From: Buddleja alternifolia | Taxonomy: Eukaryota > Streptophyta > Magnoliopsida > Lamiales > Scrophulariaceae | Assembly (NCBI GenBank): GCA_019426215.1 | Contig: CM033399.1 | Coordinates: 28,777,022-28,841,021 of the forward strand | Direction: 5' to 3' | Length of the DNA stretch: 64,000 bases | Part shown: piece by piece, positions 11,714 through 24,412 of the stretch | How the letters are laid out: each line of letters begins with the position of its first letter | Position numbering within the stretch: position 1 is the stretch's first letter | The notes under the pieces: generated by a model | Told to the model about the DNA's origin: nothing | Seen by the model: the letters and a program-made list of their open reading frames with translations, nothing else | Databases searched by the model: none | Made by a program: the position numbers and the translations under genes

Positions 11714-13964
11714 TTGACAGATTTGGGTGAGCTTGAGTTATATAAAGATGCAATGTGTGTTGGAGATTATCTCAAGTGGGAGCTTGCCATGAAAGATAAA
11801 ACGAGATCACTTGAGAAGAATAAAACTTGGAGGTTAACTAAGTTATTGAAGAAAAAACGGGCACTGCAGATTAAGTGGGTATTTCGAATTAAGGATGAGC
11901 CAGATGGTAGTAAAAGGTACAAGACGAGGTTCATAGTCAAAGGGTTTCAGCAACAGGAAGGCATTGAATACACGAAGATTTTTTCGCCTGTTGTTAGGTT
12001 GCCAACTATCCATATGGTTCTAAGTATTATTGCTACATAGGATTTACATTTTGACCAATTAGATGTAAAGACGCGTTCCTTCATGACTATTTGGAGGAAG
12101 ATATCTACATGGTTGAACCGGAAGGTTGTTAGGAGACCGAAAAAGAAAACCTCGTGTGCAAACCAGAGAAAAGTTTGTATAGACAGAAACAGGCTTCGAG
12201 ACAGTCGTATAAAAGGACCGACACTTTCATAGGTGGTAATAATTTTATTAGGTGTCAAATGGATCACTGTTGTTATTTTAAAAAGTTTAAGGATTGCTAC
12301 ATTATATTGTTATTGTATGTGGATGATATGTTAGTTGCAGACATGGTCTTTAAGTTTACTTCGATATCCCAAATCCCGATTGAAATTTTGGATTTATAGG
12401 GATTCCGAAGCAAAATTGCACTTTCAATCTATTTTTGCAGAATATCTACCGAAATTTCGATTGAAACCCGAAACATTCCGAATTTTTATCAAAACTCAAA
12501 ATTTCCTGAAATATGAAAATGATATTACATTGCTTTGCAAAATATCCACCAAAATTTTGTTCGAAACCCAAAATTTTGATCAAAACCTGAAATTTTTCGA
12601 AATTTAAAATAATAGAATTTGTTTTTCAAATTTTTAAATATTTTAGATTTAAAAGTAAAATTTAAAATTGGTCCACACCTACTAATCCTTCACCCCACCA
12701 CACACATGTCTTTTTCTATCAACATCCCCAAAAATAAAAACAGTTACTACCAAATCATATTTATTTTATATTCTCAGTAGTAGGTTTTGGTCATACTATT
12801 TAACAAGACTCACTATACATATATCATATACAGAATATTATTAATGTAAAGATGCATAATTATGATAATTAAAGTTTTACTATAAATTTTAAAATATTTC
12901 TATAACTTTCTATGATTTCTTTAAAATCAAAATTGAAATTTCAGATATCCCCAAAATTTTCATAAATTTACTACCTCGATATCGACACCGGTACCGAGAT
13001 TTTAGACCTTGGTTGTAGGTTTCAACATGGTGGAAATTCACAAGTTGAAACAACAATTGTCGACTGAGTTTGAAATAAAGGACTTAAGAGTTGCCAATAC
13101 GATTCTCGTGATGAGAATTATTCGAAATAGGTCGAGTGGTGGTCTCAAGTTGTCTCAGAAAAAGTACATTGAGAAGGTGCTTGATAGATTGGCAATCACA
13201 ACAACAAAGTCTAAAAGCATTCCATTGAGGAATCATTTCAAGCTAAGTAAAGAGCAATTACCGAAGACTGTTGAGGAGCGGGAAGAAATGACAAAGGATC
13301 CCTACGCCTCTGCCATTGGAAGCTTGATGTATACAATGGTGTGCAAAAGGCCGACTATAGCTCATGTAGTGGGAGTTGTGAGCAGATTTATGGCTAATCT
13401 CAATTTGAAGCATTGGAAAGCTGTAAAGTGGATACTATAAGGTATCTAAGATGTATATCGGGTATGACTTTGTGCTTTACTTTGAAAAGTAGTGTCACGT
13501 TAAAGGGCTTTGTGGATGCTGACTTAGGTGGTGATCAAGGTGGCAGGAAGAGTACCTCCGGCTATCTCTACATTTTAGGTGTCACAACAATTGATTGGAT
13601 GTCAAGGCTACAAAAGTGTGTTGCACTTTCTAAAGCTGAAGCCAAGTATATTGCAATATCAGTAGCTGGAAAAGAAATGGTTTGGTTGAAAAATTGTCTG
13701 AGGGAGATTGACAAGGAACAGAGGGATTGTGCACTTTATAGTGATAATCAGAGTGTCATTTGTCTTGTGAAGTATCCGGTGTTTCATTCAAGGACATCCT
13801 ATATTCAGTTGAAGTATCATCACATTCGGGAGATGATTGATGATGGAACTTTGGAGTTGAAGACGATACTTAGTACAAAGAATTCGGCAGAGATGTTTAC
13901 TAAGATAGTTACCATCGAGAAACTAAGGCTTTGCATGGCCTTAGTTGGCCTCAAGTTTCTGTGA
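11714..13964 (+). pseudogene. copia-1 reverse transcriptase / RNase H, broken and split
   Basis: Three frame segments carry the domain: 11714-12040 (KWVFRIKDEPDGS, RFIVKGFQQQEGIEY), 12154-12341 ending at the YVDDML active site, and 13012-13964. The last holds the rest of the reverse transcriptase and RNase H (GFVDADLGGD, ALSKAEAKYIA, YSDNQSVICL), with a frameshift near 13430. A 670 bp MITE sits between the second and third segments. The residues on its two sides continue the normal copia order (YVDDMLVA then NMVEIHKLK). Confidence 0.88.
12342..13011. mobile_element. hAT-type MITE (family M1), complete
   Basis: A 670 bp insertion in the copia-1 reverse transcriptase. Its ends are CATGGTCTTTAAG and, read inward from the right, CAAGGTCTAAAATC. 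The flanks GTTGCAGA (12334-12341) and GTTGTAGG (13012-13019) match at 6 of 8 positions and look like a decayed 8 bp target duplication, the hAT signature. The interior is rich in AAATTTCG/CGAAATTT motifs. No protein is encoded. Confidence 0.85.
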
Positions 13965-14071
13965 TGGGGAGGCCGACCTATACTAGAGAGAGAGAGTGTG
14001 TCTTTTAGTTTGAGAGGTAAGGATTGTGGATTTCAAAGAGGAGTTTTTGTTCTACTTTGAGATCAAGCTCC

Positions 14072-14082
14072 AAGTGGGAGAT
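14072..14082 (+). other. copia-1 polypurine tract
   Basis: The purine-rich AAGTGGGAGAT directly precedes the TG of the 3' LTR, the usual plus-strand primer position. Confidence 0.7.
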
Positions 14083-14627
14083 TGATGGATTAATATGTGG
14101 AGACAAATCATAAATAGAAAGAAGAAGGCAAAATTTGAGCTAAGGATGGATTAGAGTGAGAAAATCCGCACTACGACGAGCATAAGGGCTCGCCGCAGAG
14201 CGGTACGACAGTGGGCCACTTGCCCACGCTGCAATGAGCTTTTTGCTTGCCACAACCAGCACAGGTGAACACTAGGCAAGCCACGCTGCAGCGAGCACTA
14301 GGCAAGCCACGCTGCAACGAGCACTTCCGCACACTACGATGCGCATCACCCAAATTGAAGACTTGTTTTTCGGATTTTGGGGCTGTTTGAAATGGCTTAA
14401 GTTAACTTTTGTAATTAGGGCTTGTATTACTTAGTCTCCAATCTTCTACTATATAAGTAGATGGTTATTCAAATTATGTAAAGTTGATCATTCTCATACA
14501 ATCAATAAAATCTCTCTAATGTAGGTTTGTGAATGAAAGCTGTATTGGCCGAACCACGTAAATTTTGTGTCTTGCTTTCTTGCATTTAACTTTACTTTTA
14601 AGTTCTTATGCACATTGATTCCTAACA
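14083..14627 (+). repeat. copia-1 3' LTR
   Basis: Starts TGATGGATTAATATG and ends GATTCCTAACA, matching the 5' LTR (545 versus 532 bases). The internal GCTGCAGCGAGCA-type repeats are duplicated once more here (around 14255-14330), which explains much of the length difference. Confidence 0.9.
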
Positions 14628-15189
14628 GTCTCATCTACTCCCTTCCTATTTTTATTCTCCTCATCGCAAGAGCAACAAGGTATCCTCATTCACCTCCAAT
14701 TTTGCGCACCAAATGATGTTGTCTGTGGCACAATTTTGTTAAGAACAAGAGGTATGACCCATCTGCAATTGAATCAGCGTGAGAGGATGTCAATAATTCC
14801 TTCTTTTTCTACCACCAAGGAAATAACATCGGAAAATACTTAATGGGTCGACCATCCCATATAAATTGATTATGTATTTAATAGATTTTCACCAAAAAAT
14901 AGGTGGAATTTTTACTTGAACTTTGCTTCAAATATCAACTGAGATAAAAACAATCAATCCGGAAATGTAGTTATTATGGCTTAGCAACTAGAGAGCTTAA
15001 GGATTTTCAGAAATATACTGGTGGAAGGTGGGGATGAAGTCAAGTCAGCATAACCTTTTTGGGTTGGGCACACATGTGTTACAATGACAATTACAATGGG
15101 AAGCAAGGCCTTTAATCCCATTATAGTCCTATGAGTTTCTCTTCTCGTGGTCCATTTTTGTATGAGAATAATATTAGTGACAAATTTTC
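14628..15189. other. Noncoding DNA
   Basis: No supported gene or element. The minus-strand frame at 14981-15307 runs into the neighbouring MITE and has no recognisable content. Confidence 0.45.
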
Positions 15190-15542
15190 CACGATACCAA
15201 AAAATAATATTAGTGACAAAATTTCTAGTGACAATGTCAAAGCTGTCACTATACATAATGAGTGACTCTATTTTTTGCGTTGTTACTATAATCATTTTTA
15301 GTGACAAGAATCATTTCTAAGTTGTCATTAATAAAAACAACTAGTGACAATATAAATATAGTGATAATGTCACTAAGTTATCACTAAATATGTGTCACTA
15401 ATTATCACTAATGACAAAAATTTCTTTGTCACTAATTGTTACAAGTGACAACAGTATACAAATCTTATCACTATTAAACTTTTGAAAATCATTTTTATGA
15501 CAAATCATAAATTATTGTTACTCAATATATTTTTTTGTAGTG
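15190..15542. mobile_element. CACTA-type MITE
   Basis: The right end, read inward, is CACTACAAAAAAATATA, a standard CACTA terminus; the left end is CACGATACCAAAAAATA, a mutated version. Both sides are flanked by TTC (15187-15189 and 15543-15545), a 3 bp target duplication as expected for CACTA elements. The interior carries about ten copies of TAGTGACAA or its complement TTGTCACTA in both orientations, like subterminal transposase-binding repeats. No coding capacity. Confidence 0.7.
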
Positions 15543-16643
15543 TTCCTTCTATGTCTACCCATGGGCCTCAAACCTTGAGAGAAAGTACGCGATAAGTGAA
15601 CACCAAGAGAGTCAAGGTGGCTGAAAGAGAAAGTTAAACATTGTTGGTAAAATGTGTGATATAAAGGGCGGTGTTAATGAAAGATGGTTAAGTCGAGGCA
15701 CGAGTTAACCTGATTTCCTTAACATAATATTGTTCTGCACTTAGTGGTAACAGAATACGCCGATTGTGTCCCAAAATACAATGACTAAACATCTTTCAAT
15801 TAGGACCAATCCAAAATTTAAAGTTTCAGGAACAAACCTCGGCTATAACTCCCGTGTATGAATGACTACTGTTCAGATGTCTTGAATTCACAAATTAGAA
15901 TTCTAAGAGTGAAAGAAAGGAGAGGGTGTATGAATTGTATAATGATTTCAAATGTAGAGGGTCTATTAGTAGACAATGGAAAGTTGTAGGCCAAAAGGTG
16001 CAACTTTTTGGAAATTAGCAAACAGGTCTAAAAGTTGCAACTGTTAGGTGAAAAACCCCTTGCTAGGAACTCTTTAGAACTTGCATTTTTTCCAGTATTT
16101 TCTGACTTTTGCACAATGGTCCATAATCCTATGCGGATAGGTACACCACTCTACTCGGGACCATTAATTTTAAGTACGATTTTGATGATTTGATCGCAAT
16201 ATTTTGACCATCAATTTTCCATTCATCCTATATCGGATTTGAGTAATTCAAAATGCTAAATTCATCTACTCGAGACGTAGATTAATTTGAGTCAATTAAA
16301 TTCTATATCCGAGATAAGAAGATCACTTAAATTCATGGTCAAAATTGTGTAAAATCACATTTTACTACACAATTTTTCCAACAACCATCATTCCCTCCAA
16401 AGCAAAAGATAAGATCCTTAACATAAAGCATAGGGCTTGTGAAGCTCATTTCCAGTCAAGATCCGAACGTAAAGGATCCACCCACAGGTACGTGGTTGCA
16501 ATACTGCAATACTAATGTACTAAATTATTTATTAACTTTTACTGCAATACTATGTACTTCGCAGGTCATTACAAGTTGCTAGGCGAGCAATATTATACAC
16601 CAACCAATCGTGCCATCCTTTCCATATTTTACCAACATCCTTC
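15543..16643. other. Noncoding DNA 3' of the GH9 gene
   Basis: No gene recognised. The right part should contain the 3' UTR of the minus-strand GH9 gene that ends at 16644. Confidence 0.5.
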
Positions 16644-19600
16644 TCAATAATCGACCAGAGTTGTCCTATTGTCATATATCTTCATGTGTGAATACTCTTG
16701 TTTGCTTTGTCCGAGCAGAGCAGCCACAGATCCTACAAAAGCTGCATTCATATACGTCGTTGGCTCCAAATGTGAGTAATCTGACCTCGAGTCAGTGAAC
16801 TGGTCATTCGAATTGGGCCCCCCGACGATTGCACCCACATGAGTGTTTGGATTTGGTCTGGAGGAAGAATACCATGTTGAATAGCCATCTTTGCAGCCCA
16901 CTTTGGCTGGATGGGTCTTGATTGAGGGGATGGACGCACCCCTGTGGTGTAACTGTGTTGGAGATTTGCTGCCAAATCCGACCATGTATGACATCTTCAT
17001 GGGATTGTTTCCTAGAATGTAGTCTACCTGCAAAATCACAAAGATATGTTCAAAGGTGTAAAGAAAAGTGAATAAAGTATAAATCATTAATAGAAATTTG
17101 AGAAATAGATACAAAGGTTTACATGGTTCAATTAGATCGTCAGACAAGAAGAGGAAATCTCATTATATCATAAAACGGTATAGAAAAACACAAAAACTAT
17201 CAAAAAGTGATTAATCCTATTCCCGAAACTAAGCATATATTTATAGCGTACTATACTTGCCCCACCTTAATTCCGGATCTCGGACTCTAGAATTTTAAGA
17301 CGTAACCAAAAAGATCAAACTAGTCATCCTAGCTGCACTTTATGATGGATAACTTTCTTTGAAAAGAACTTACTATTGGCAAATAAAATTGATTCACAAT
17401 AATCCTTGTACGTCGCATTCTTGCTCAAATATGAAAAAATCGAGCGAATTATATAATAAGTATAATAATATATGATTTGTGATTGACTATTCTTGTTGAT
17501 CACAGTGGAAATCTCTTACATGAGAAATGCAATTCACATGTCATATAATTGGTTGGCTTTACACAAACCCCATATGCTCAAATTTTCCAAAGATGAGAAT
17601 ACAATAAAAAATAATCTCAAATGATTTTTTTTTTTATGATTTCTCTCATGTAACTCATTGTTGGAGTAGACTAACCAAGGGATCAACACATATCACAACA
17701 CACACTAATTGAAAACAGGGGCAGCCTCATACTAATAATTTTACCAGATTATACAGGGAAGCTAACAAAATAAATTAATATTAATACCTAGTCGAAGCTT
17801 AATATAAAATATATCACATTATATACTACATCTATAACACCATTCACACCTTGGAGATATTTTAAGCACAATTTATTTAATTTTCTCTATAGTTTAACCT
17901 GTGATTTTGCGAAGGCTTTGATCTTAGAGGTTGAAAAATTTACGGATCCACATTGAACTCCATTAACTCGAGCTTCTGTTAGGATCTTGGAATAGACGAG
18001 AAGTACCATTGAAGCACCAGTAACATATTGTAGGTTACTGCTGTCTCTGGTATATAGCAGCCCACCTGCAAATTCAATTACATCCTCAAAATTTGTTTCG
18101 CCAAAAAACCTTGATTAATTAATCATTTAAAAAAAGACGATGATTAATTTACTACGAAAAATGTTTTTGGCACTAAATATTGTAAAAGATGTGATGGTCA
18201 CCAGGGGTTGTCTTAATCTGAACTGAGCTACTTCCTGGCATCAATGAACAGACAAATGAATCAGCACCGTTCTTATACCTTGCCAGATTTGTCTTTCCTC
18301 CAAGAAATTCCTGATGGAAAAAAAAAAGAAAAAAACTTCGTTAATTTTGGGAAAATTTGTTTTACTGTATACATGTTATTTATACATTATTCAAGACTAA
18401 ATATGTACAATCTATTCTTTTCTAGATTTATGAGCTACATTATTAGAATTTTAAAATTAGTTGCACTTTCGACTATGTTTTGTATATTTTTCACGTTTTT
18501 TATTAGTTCATTTCATATTGAATTCCACGATCACAAGCGTTGGATGGTGAATACAGTACCAAGCTGGCTATCAACCCATGAGCCTCGATCCAACGTACAA
18601 ATCAAATATTGAATCAAGTTTGATAAAATAATCGATTAATTCCAATTCGATAAATGGATGGAGCCCCAAAAAATTTGAATTATGATAGTACAGTTCTTGC
18701 CTTAGCTAGTAAAGTTTGAGCTCCAGCAAATTTGTTATCCCAACTGAACTCAGTAGCAGCCTGACTCCAACCTTCACTGGTTGATACATAGTTCAGATAC
18801 GCGCTATCTCCACTAGCCTTGTACAGCCAAGCAGCACCCCAAAGCAATTCATCCTTAATTGTACAAATTATTTAAACCATTAACACATTAATTTTTTTTA
18901 TATATAGAAACTAAAATATCTAAAAAGTATAATTTGATCAATTTAAAGCCAAACTAACATTTAGTTACTCTTATAACATTTTTTATTTAGTGAAAAATGT
19001 AAAACATTAAAAAATAGATTCCATTAATAATGTAGTCGCTCTTAGAATTTTAAAAAGTCAAACATATTTTAATTTTTAGAAAATTATATATACCACCATT
19101 TTCATATCTGTATTTTTTCACCTTCTATTAATTTGGCAGGTAATTATTATAATTATTTGACTTTGATTAATTTAATCAACAATCAATATTTTCTAAATCA
19201 AGAGAAAGTAAAAAAAGAGTGGTATGAAACGGTGGTATATAGCATTACTCTTAATTTTTGTCGTTAATCGAAATTGTCTAATGCAGCTTATAAAATGTTA
19301 CCTGATAACCTGAGTAGGAACAGTAGAATGGGCAAGAGCCCTGATAAGATCCTCTAAACTTGTCTGCAAACTGAAACAGCTGAAAAAAATATATGTATAT
19401 AGAAAAATACAAATTCTTATCAGAAATTATCTCATTATATAAATTGATTATTCAAACATAATCAGGGCAATATTTCACCAATTTTGAGTGGCGCAAGAGG
19501 CGGGAAGAATAGTTGGAATCAGCCTCTTTGAAAACGATAGATGCAGCGGCAAGGGCAGCAGCTGCCTCGGCAGCCACCTCGGTCCCCGGAGAAGTAGAAG

Positions 19601-20499
19601 TGATCTTGTACAGTGTTCGGGGTGTGTCCATGTCCTCCGGCCGCTCCCAGCATTCGTGATCTCTATTTCCTTCTCCTACCTTTTCGCAATATATATTAAT
19701 ATTAACGTTGAAGGATAATATTGGTAATAATTAATTCATCCGATCCAGTGGCGCAATGTATTTAAATTCCAAAACTAATACCAAATTGTGTTTGTGGCTT
19801 AGTGATTCGGGAGTTGGATTTCCATCTATGTTCAATTTTCTCAAGTTACAAAATTTTCTTTATTTAGCCTAATGACATGCCACATCGTCAATTTCCCTTC
19901 AAAACTAAAATCCACATCATCCAATTCTCTCCAAAACCAAAATCCTCAATGTAGCTCATCAATTTTTCCACCAAATTGGAAAACATTCTCCAATTCCTAT
20001 CATCACGTGACGGACACGTGCAATTTTCAGGCCAAATTTGGTTGCCCGAGCAAAATTGGACCAAGATTGCTAATTTTTTAAAAATTAAAGACAAATTACT
20101 AAAGTGAAAAAAAATAAAGGACCAAAACCGAAAAAATACATAAATACAGCACGAAAATTGCATTTTGCCCATTTTAAAAATTATTGGACACTTGCCATAA
20201 ATCAGTCTACCTAAAACACCTACCAAACATAACATCTAATAGTCCTACGTTACTCGATCATTTACCACATGTTTTGATTGGAAAATTGTAGTTCACTCCC
20301 GACTTGGCCACACTCAAATATATTTCACAACAAGAGTGTATTACACTTGTGATCTTATGATTTATTACTCATTTTTTGAAATAAACTTGGGTGTAGCCAA
20401 GCCGAATCTTCTTTTCAAAAATTGAAGAAAAAAGAAAACGACGAATCTAATTTTTTTTTTTTAAAGAACAATTTAAACCCATCAATTAGTTCAAATCAG

Positions 20500-20556
<57 letters not shown>

Positions 20557-21026
20557 CTCAAATCTGAATATTGCAAATCCATGATAATTTAATAAGAAAC
20601 CAAACAGCATACCAATGAATTTAAGTACTCCCAAAAAACCCACACAACAAAAGACAAATGTTTAATTCACTGAGTGCAAAGTCATACTGTCTTATCTTCT
20701 ATCTAATAATTTGTTATATTAGTATCTATTTTAACAATTTGAATATTGTAAAACTTTCATATCAGAGTCTCTTTTATTTATTTTCAATATATTTTTAGAA
20801 AATCACTAGCAAAGATACTATTATATTATAATATATATATAGACTTGAATCCACTAAATCCTTTAATATTTACTGGATAGAATTACCCAATATAATTTCT
20901 GACCAACCAACAACACCAATTGTCCTAGTTTATTTGTGAAGATAGTGTTATAAATTTTGAATCCTATTATACACTTATTTCAATAATTGAAATAAAGGGA
21001 GTTAGCTTAAGTAATTTAATTATATG

Positions 21027-21057
<31 letters not shown>

Positions 21058-21560
21058 TAATAAGAAACCAAACAACATACCAATGAATTTAAATACTTTC
21101 ACACAACGAAAGACAAATGTTTAATTCACTGAGTGCAAAGTCGTACTGTCTTATCTTCTATCTAATAATTTGTTATATTAATATTCTATTTTAACAATTT
21201 GATTATTGTAAAACTTTCATATCAGAGTCTCTTTTATTTATTTTCAATATATTTTTAGAAAATCACTAGCAAAGATACTATTATATTATAATATATAGAT
21301 ATAGACTTGAATCCACTAAATCCTTTAATATTTACTGGATAGAATTACCCAATATAATTTCTGACCAACCAAACACCAATTGTTCTAGGTTATTTGTGAA
21401 GATAGTGTTATAAATTTTGAATCCTATTATACACTTATTTCAATAATTGAAATAAAGGGAGTTAGATTAAGTAATTTAATTATATGTATATATATATATA
21501 CACACACTAATAAGAAACCAAACAACATAACAATGAATTTCAATACTTCCAACCCCCCCC

Positions 21561-21594
<34 letters not shown>

Positions 21595-23380
21595 GTGCCC
21601 CAGGGACAAATGTTTAATTCACTGAGTACAAAGTCAAACTGTCTTATCTTCTATCTAATAACTTGTTATATTAATATTTGAATATTGTAAACCTTTCATA
21701 TCAGAGTCTCTTTTATTTATTTTCAATCTTATTTTCAATATATTTTTAGAGAATCACTAATTTATTCCATATCGCTTTCTAGTACCACTTGCACTTCAAT
21801 TTTTAGCAAAGATACTATTATATTATAATATATATAGACTTGAATCCACTAAATCCTTTAATATTTACTAGATAGAATTACCCAATATAATTTCTGACCA
21901 ACCAACAACACCAATTGTCCTAGTTTATTTGTGAAGATAGTGTTATAAATTTTGAATCCTATTATACACTTATTTCAATAATTGAAATAAAGGGAGATAA
22001 CTTAAGTAATTTAATTATATATATATATATATATTATATATATATATATAATGTGACCATGAAAATGGTGACCACCTGAGTATAGAGTGTGGTGGAAGAA
22101 GTGTGAGCTCGGAGTAAGAAATTCGCTCCCCATTTGATTGCAGTTCGGAGGTTAGAGAGCTGATTGGCCGAATTTATGTCATTGCTGTATTCAGTAGCTG
22201 CCCAACTCAACAAGCATATGGAAAATGACATTGGCCAACCAAACTTCACATTGTCACCCGCATCATAATAACCTCCACTCAAATTCACCTGAATTATTGT
22301 TGTAACAAAAGTTATAATAATAAGCTAAATAAATAAATAAGAGTATATAAACATACGTAACAAAGAAATTAGAAGGATTAAAACGAGATGGTGATCCTAA
22401 ATTACTTCAATTTATAAAGTTAAATTTAGTGTTTGTTGAAAGTGATGCCTCTAGAAATTAATTGCTCTAACATTATTTAAGTGTTTTCATTCTTCTATAG
22501 TGTTGTACCTTGAGTTGAGCCGCTTCGTCAAATTTAAAATTCAGTTTAACAATAACTCGAATTGACCCAGCGTTCTTTTGTTTGTGTTCACGAGCTTGCG
22601 AGCTTTCTAATTAATATCATACTTTATCGTTTATATAAAAATAATAAATATGAGGTGAGCGCAAACTCAAACTCAAGTTAGAACACGAGCTCAAACTACT
22701 CCTATCTAGCAAGTCTTACTCGAGCTCGAATGGCAAAATTTTGTTGAGCCGAGGCCTAGTGCACAATAATGTATGTAATTCATTTTGTGTTCCATTTCAT
22801 ATTTCATTCCACCTATGCATGCCATATGTTTGTGATTCATTTTACATGCATCTATAATTTGAAATATAAGACGAGGCCCTAAATTAGAAGAAATACTGAC
22901 CGAAAATTGTATTTTTAGATGCTTCAAGAATTTCGAATTCCCAGACAATCTTAATCATCTATATGATGAGACCTACGTAAAGTCCACTAAAACAGGAAAG
23001 GTTGTACGTAATGCCATAACTTAAAGTACCGAGAACTTAAAAAGTTACGCTAAAAGAAAATAATCATTTGTATAGAGAAATTAAAACCCTTTTAATGTTT
23101 ATAAGTGGCTAGTTAATATATAATTTGATCATACATTTTCTAGCATGCCATCTGAGAGTGCAGAGTCTCCCCTCCACTTGACTCTTTGGGTGGCCGGCAA
23201 TTTCCCGGAGCGTTGGCCTTCAAAGAACAAAATGCCTTTGCTTAAAGCGTCCTTATAATCAATATTACCCGCAGAGTACAACTCGAGATGATTATACTTC
23301 ATCGATTTTGCACTACTACTACAAATGCACCAAAACGTAAGAATCCAAGTTACTTGATTATGTGAATCCATTTTTTTCAT
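16644..23380 (-). CDS. GH9 endo-beta-1,4-glucanase (plant class B cellulase), complete
   Basis: Eight minus-strand exons join in frame into 516 residues: 23135-23380, 22076-22288, 19479-19679, 19302-19379, 18701-18853, 18202-18310, 17899-18065, 16644-17027. It would cleave beta-1,4-glucan in the cell wall. The N-terminus (ATG at 23380) has a hydrophobic [14 protein letters not shown] stretch, a likely secretion signal. The GH9 domain follows directly: [34 protein letters not shown] with the catalytic-base aspartates (91, 94), [20 protein letters not shown] (His 416-417), and the second GH9 signature with Asp 468 and the acid Glu 477. There is no C-terminal carbohydrate-binding module, so it is class B; length is normal for that class. 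The intron after exon 5 uses a GC donor (AAG|GCAAGA); the others are GT-AG. Intron 2 is 2.4 kb and repeat-filled. No stop or frameshift is seen. Confidence 0.93.
20587..22050. repeat. Three ~450 bp tandem repeats in GH9 intron 2
   Basis: Units start at about 20590, 21060 and 21510, each with AATAAGAAACCAAACA. Each contains AGACAAATGTTTAATTCACT (the third unit has GGGACAAATG) and ends in (TA)n, with the first two also ending in (CA)n. In the third unit the short ACACAACGAAAG segment is replaced by a long C-run. A (TA)n tract at 20501-20553 precedes the first unit. Confidence 0.85.
21553..21592. repeat. Poly-C tract (poly-G on the GH9 sense strand)
   Basis: Eight C, one A, then 31 C. The GH9 pre-mRNA would carry this as a G-run inside intron 2. 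Such runs can form G-quadruplexes, but they are also common assembly errors. The copy at 27080-27107 has 28 C. Confidence 0.85.
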
Positions 23381-24175
23381 GATTTAGTGTGCTACACTAC
23401 TGATCATTTGCTATATATATATATAAACACCAACTATTTATGTACGTACTTTAAAGTGATGGTACTTTTCGTGTTTGTTTGTCTAACTATGTCTTTTTAT
23501 AATCTATATATAATAGAAATCATTCAAAAAATAATCTATATTAGAAAAAAGATTATATATATATATATATATTGTTACTAAAGCTTTTATTTTCGATACC
23601 TTAATTATTATTATTTTTGGTTAAATCTTTATTAATTTGAAGAAAGTTTGCTTATCATAGCTGCAAATATTAGGACTAAAGAAGTGTTTGCAAATAATTC
23701 TGCTTTTGAAGATATGATTAAAAGTGAGGGAAAAAACAAATTAGAAGTGGATAGTGTTTGCAAGCCAAAATAAAACGGTAGAAATTTTTGAAAGAGAATA
23801 TTTGCAAAAATATGTGTGAATAAATATCAACTTATTTATCCAACTACTGGATTCAATTAGAAGTCTGCATGTTTTATCCAACTACTGGATTCAATTAGAA
23901 GTCTGCATGTTTTATCCAACTACTGGATTCAACTTAGGTATGATAGGGATCAATTATAATGTAATTATGTAAGGTGAATCAATTTTGAAGCGTCAAGTAA
24001 CTAAGCATGGTATGAATTTTGACACATTTCAAGATTGTAAGCCAAATTTCTACAAATGACGATTGACGAGTTTACGTACTCTTATAATTTAAAATGTGAC
24101 AATAATATGGGTGCATGCATTATTAAGTAAGATGTGGAATGGACATAGCGTGAGGGATCCAAACGGTATGGAAAT

Positions 24176-24209
<34 letters not shown>

Positions 24210-24412
24210 TATTGTCATAATTAAGATCACAATTTCATAATTAGATTTATGTATGGAGTGGGAGATAGTGTGAACCCACTCCTTAACGTCATTGTACAAA
24301 GTACAAACTTTCCCATTCTCTTATTTTGAAACACTTGCAGTAGAGTGTGCATTTCATAAGCAGAATCCCACCCATTAATTGACTATTTTGATCTTAATGG
24401 GTTAATATATTA
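23381..24412 (-). promoter_or_regulatory. GH9 upstream (promoter) region, copy A
   Basis: About 1 kb between the GH9 start codon and the copia fragment. A TATA-like tract (TATATATATATAG on the minus strand) lies at about 23411-23425, some 30-45 bases above the ATG, so the 5' UTR would be short if it is used. Other (TA)n tracts are at 23557-23573 and 24179-24207. It is nearly identical to 28907-29939. Confidence 0.5.
23838..23935. repeat. 38 bp tandem repeat, 2.5 copies
   Basis: Copies begin at 23838, 23876 and 23914, each starting ATCCAACTACTGGATTCAA. The same array occurs in the duplicated unit from 29361. Confidence 0.9.

Larger units (their letters stand above)
9147..14627 (+). mobile_element. 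Ty1/copia LTR retrotransposon (copia-1), degenerate
   Basis: The element has two LTRs (9147-9678 and 14083-14627), a primer-binding site, a polypurine tract, and gag-protease-integrase-reverse transcriptase-RNase H in the Ty1/copia order. All reading frames are broken by stops and indels, and the LTRs differ at many sites, so it is an old, dead insertion. The five bases on either side (GCCTT and GTCTC) do not form a clear target duplication. The pol sequence resembles the TNT1/Tork type. A MITE at 12342-13011 splits the reverse transcriptase. Confidence 0.93.

Noticed and set aside
19888..20235. 115-residue minus-strand frame, repeated at 25442-25789
   Set aside because: It lies in intron 2 of the GH9 gene and is repeated only because of the segmental duplication; no recognisable domain.
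23838..23935. Possible CRISPR-like array
   Set aside because: The 38 bp units are contiguous tandem copies with no unique spacers, in a plant nuclear genome.
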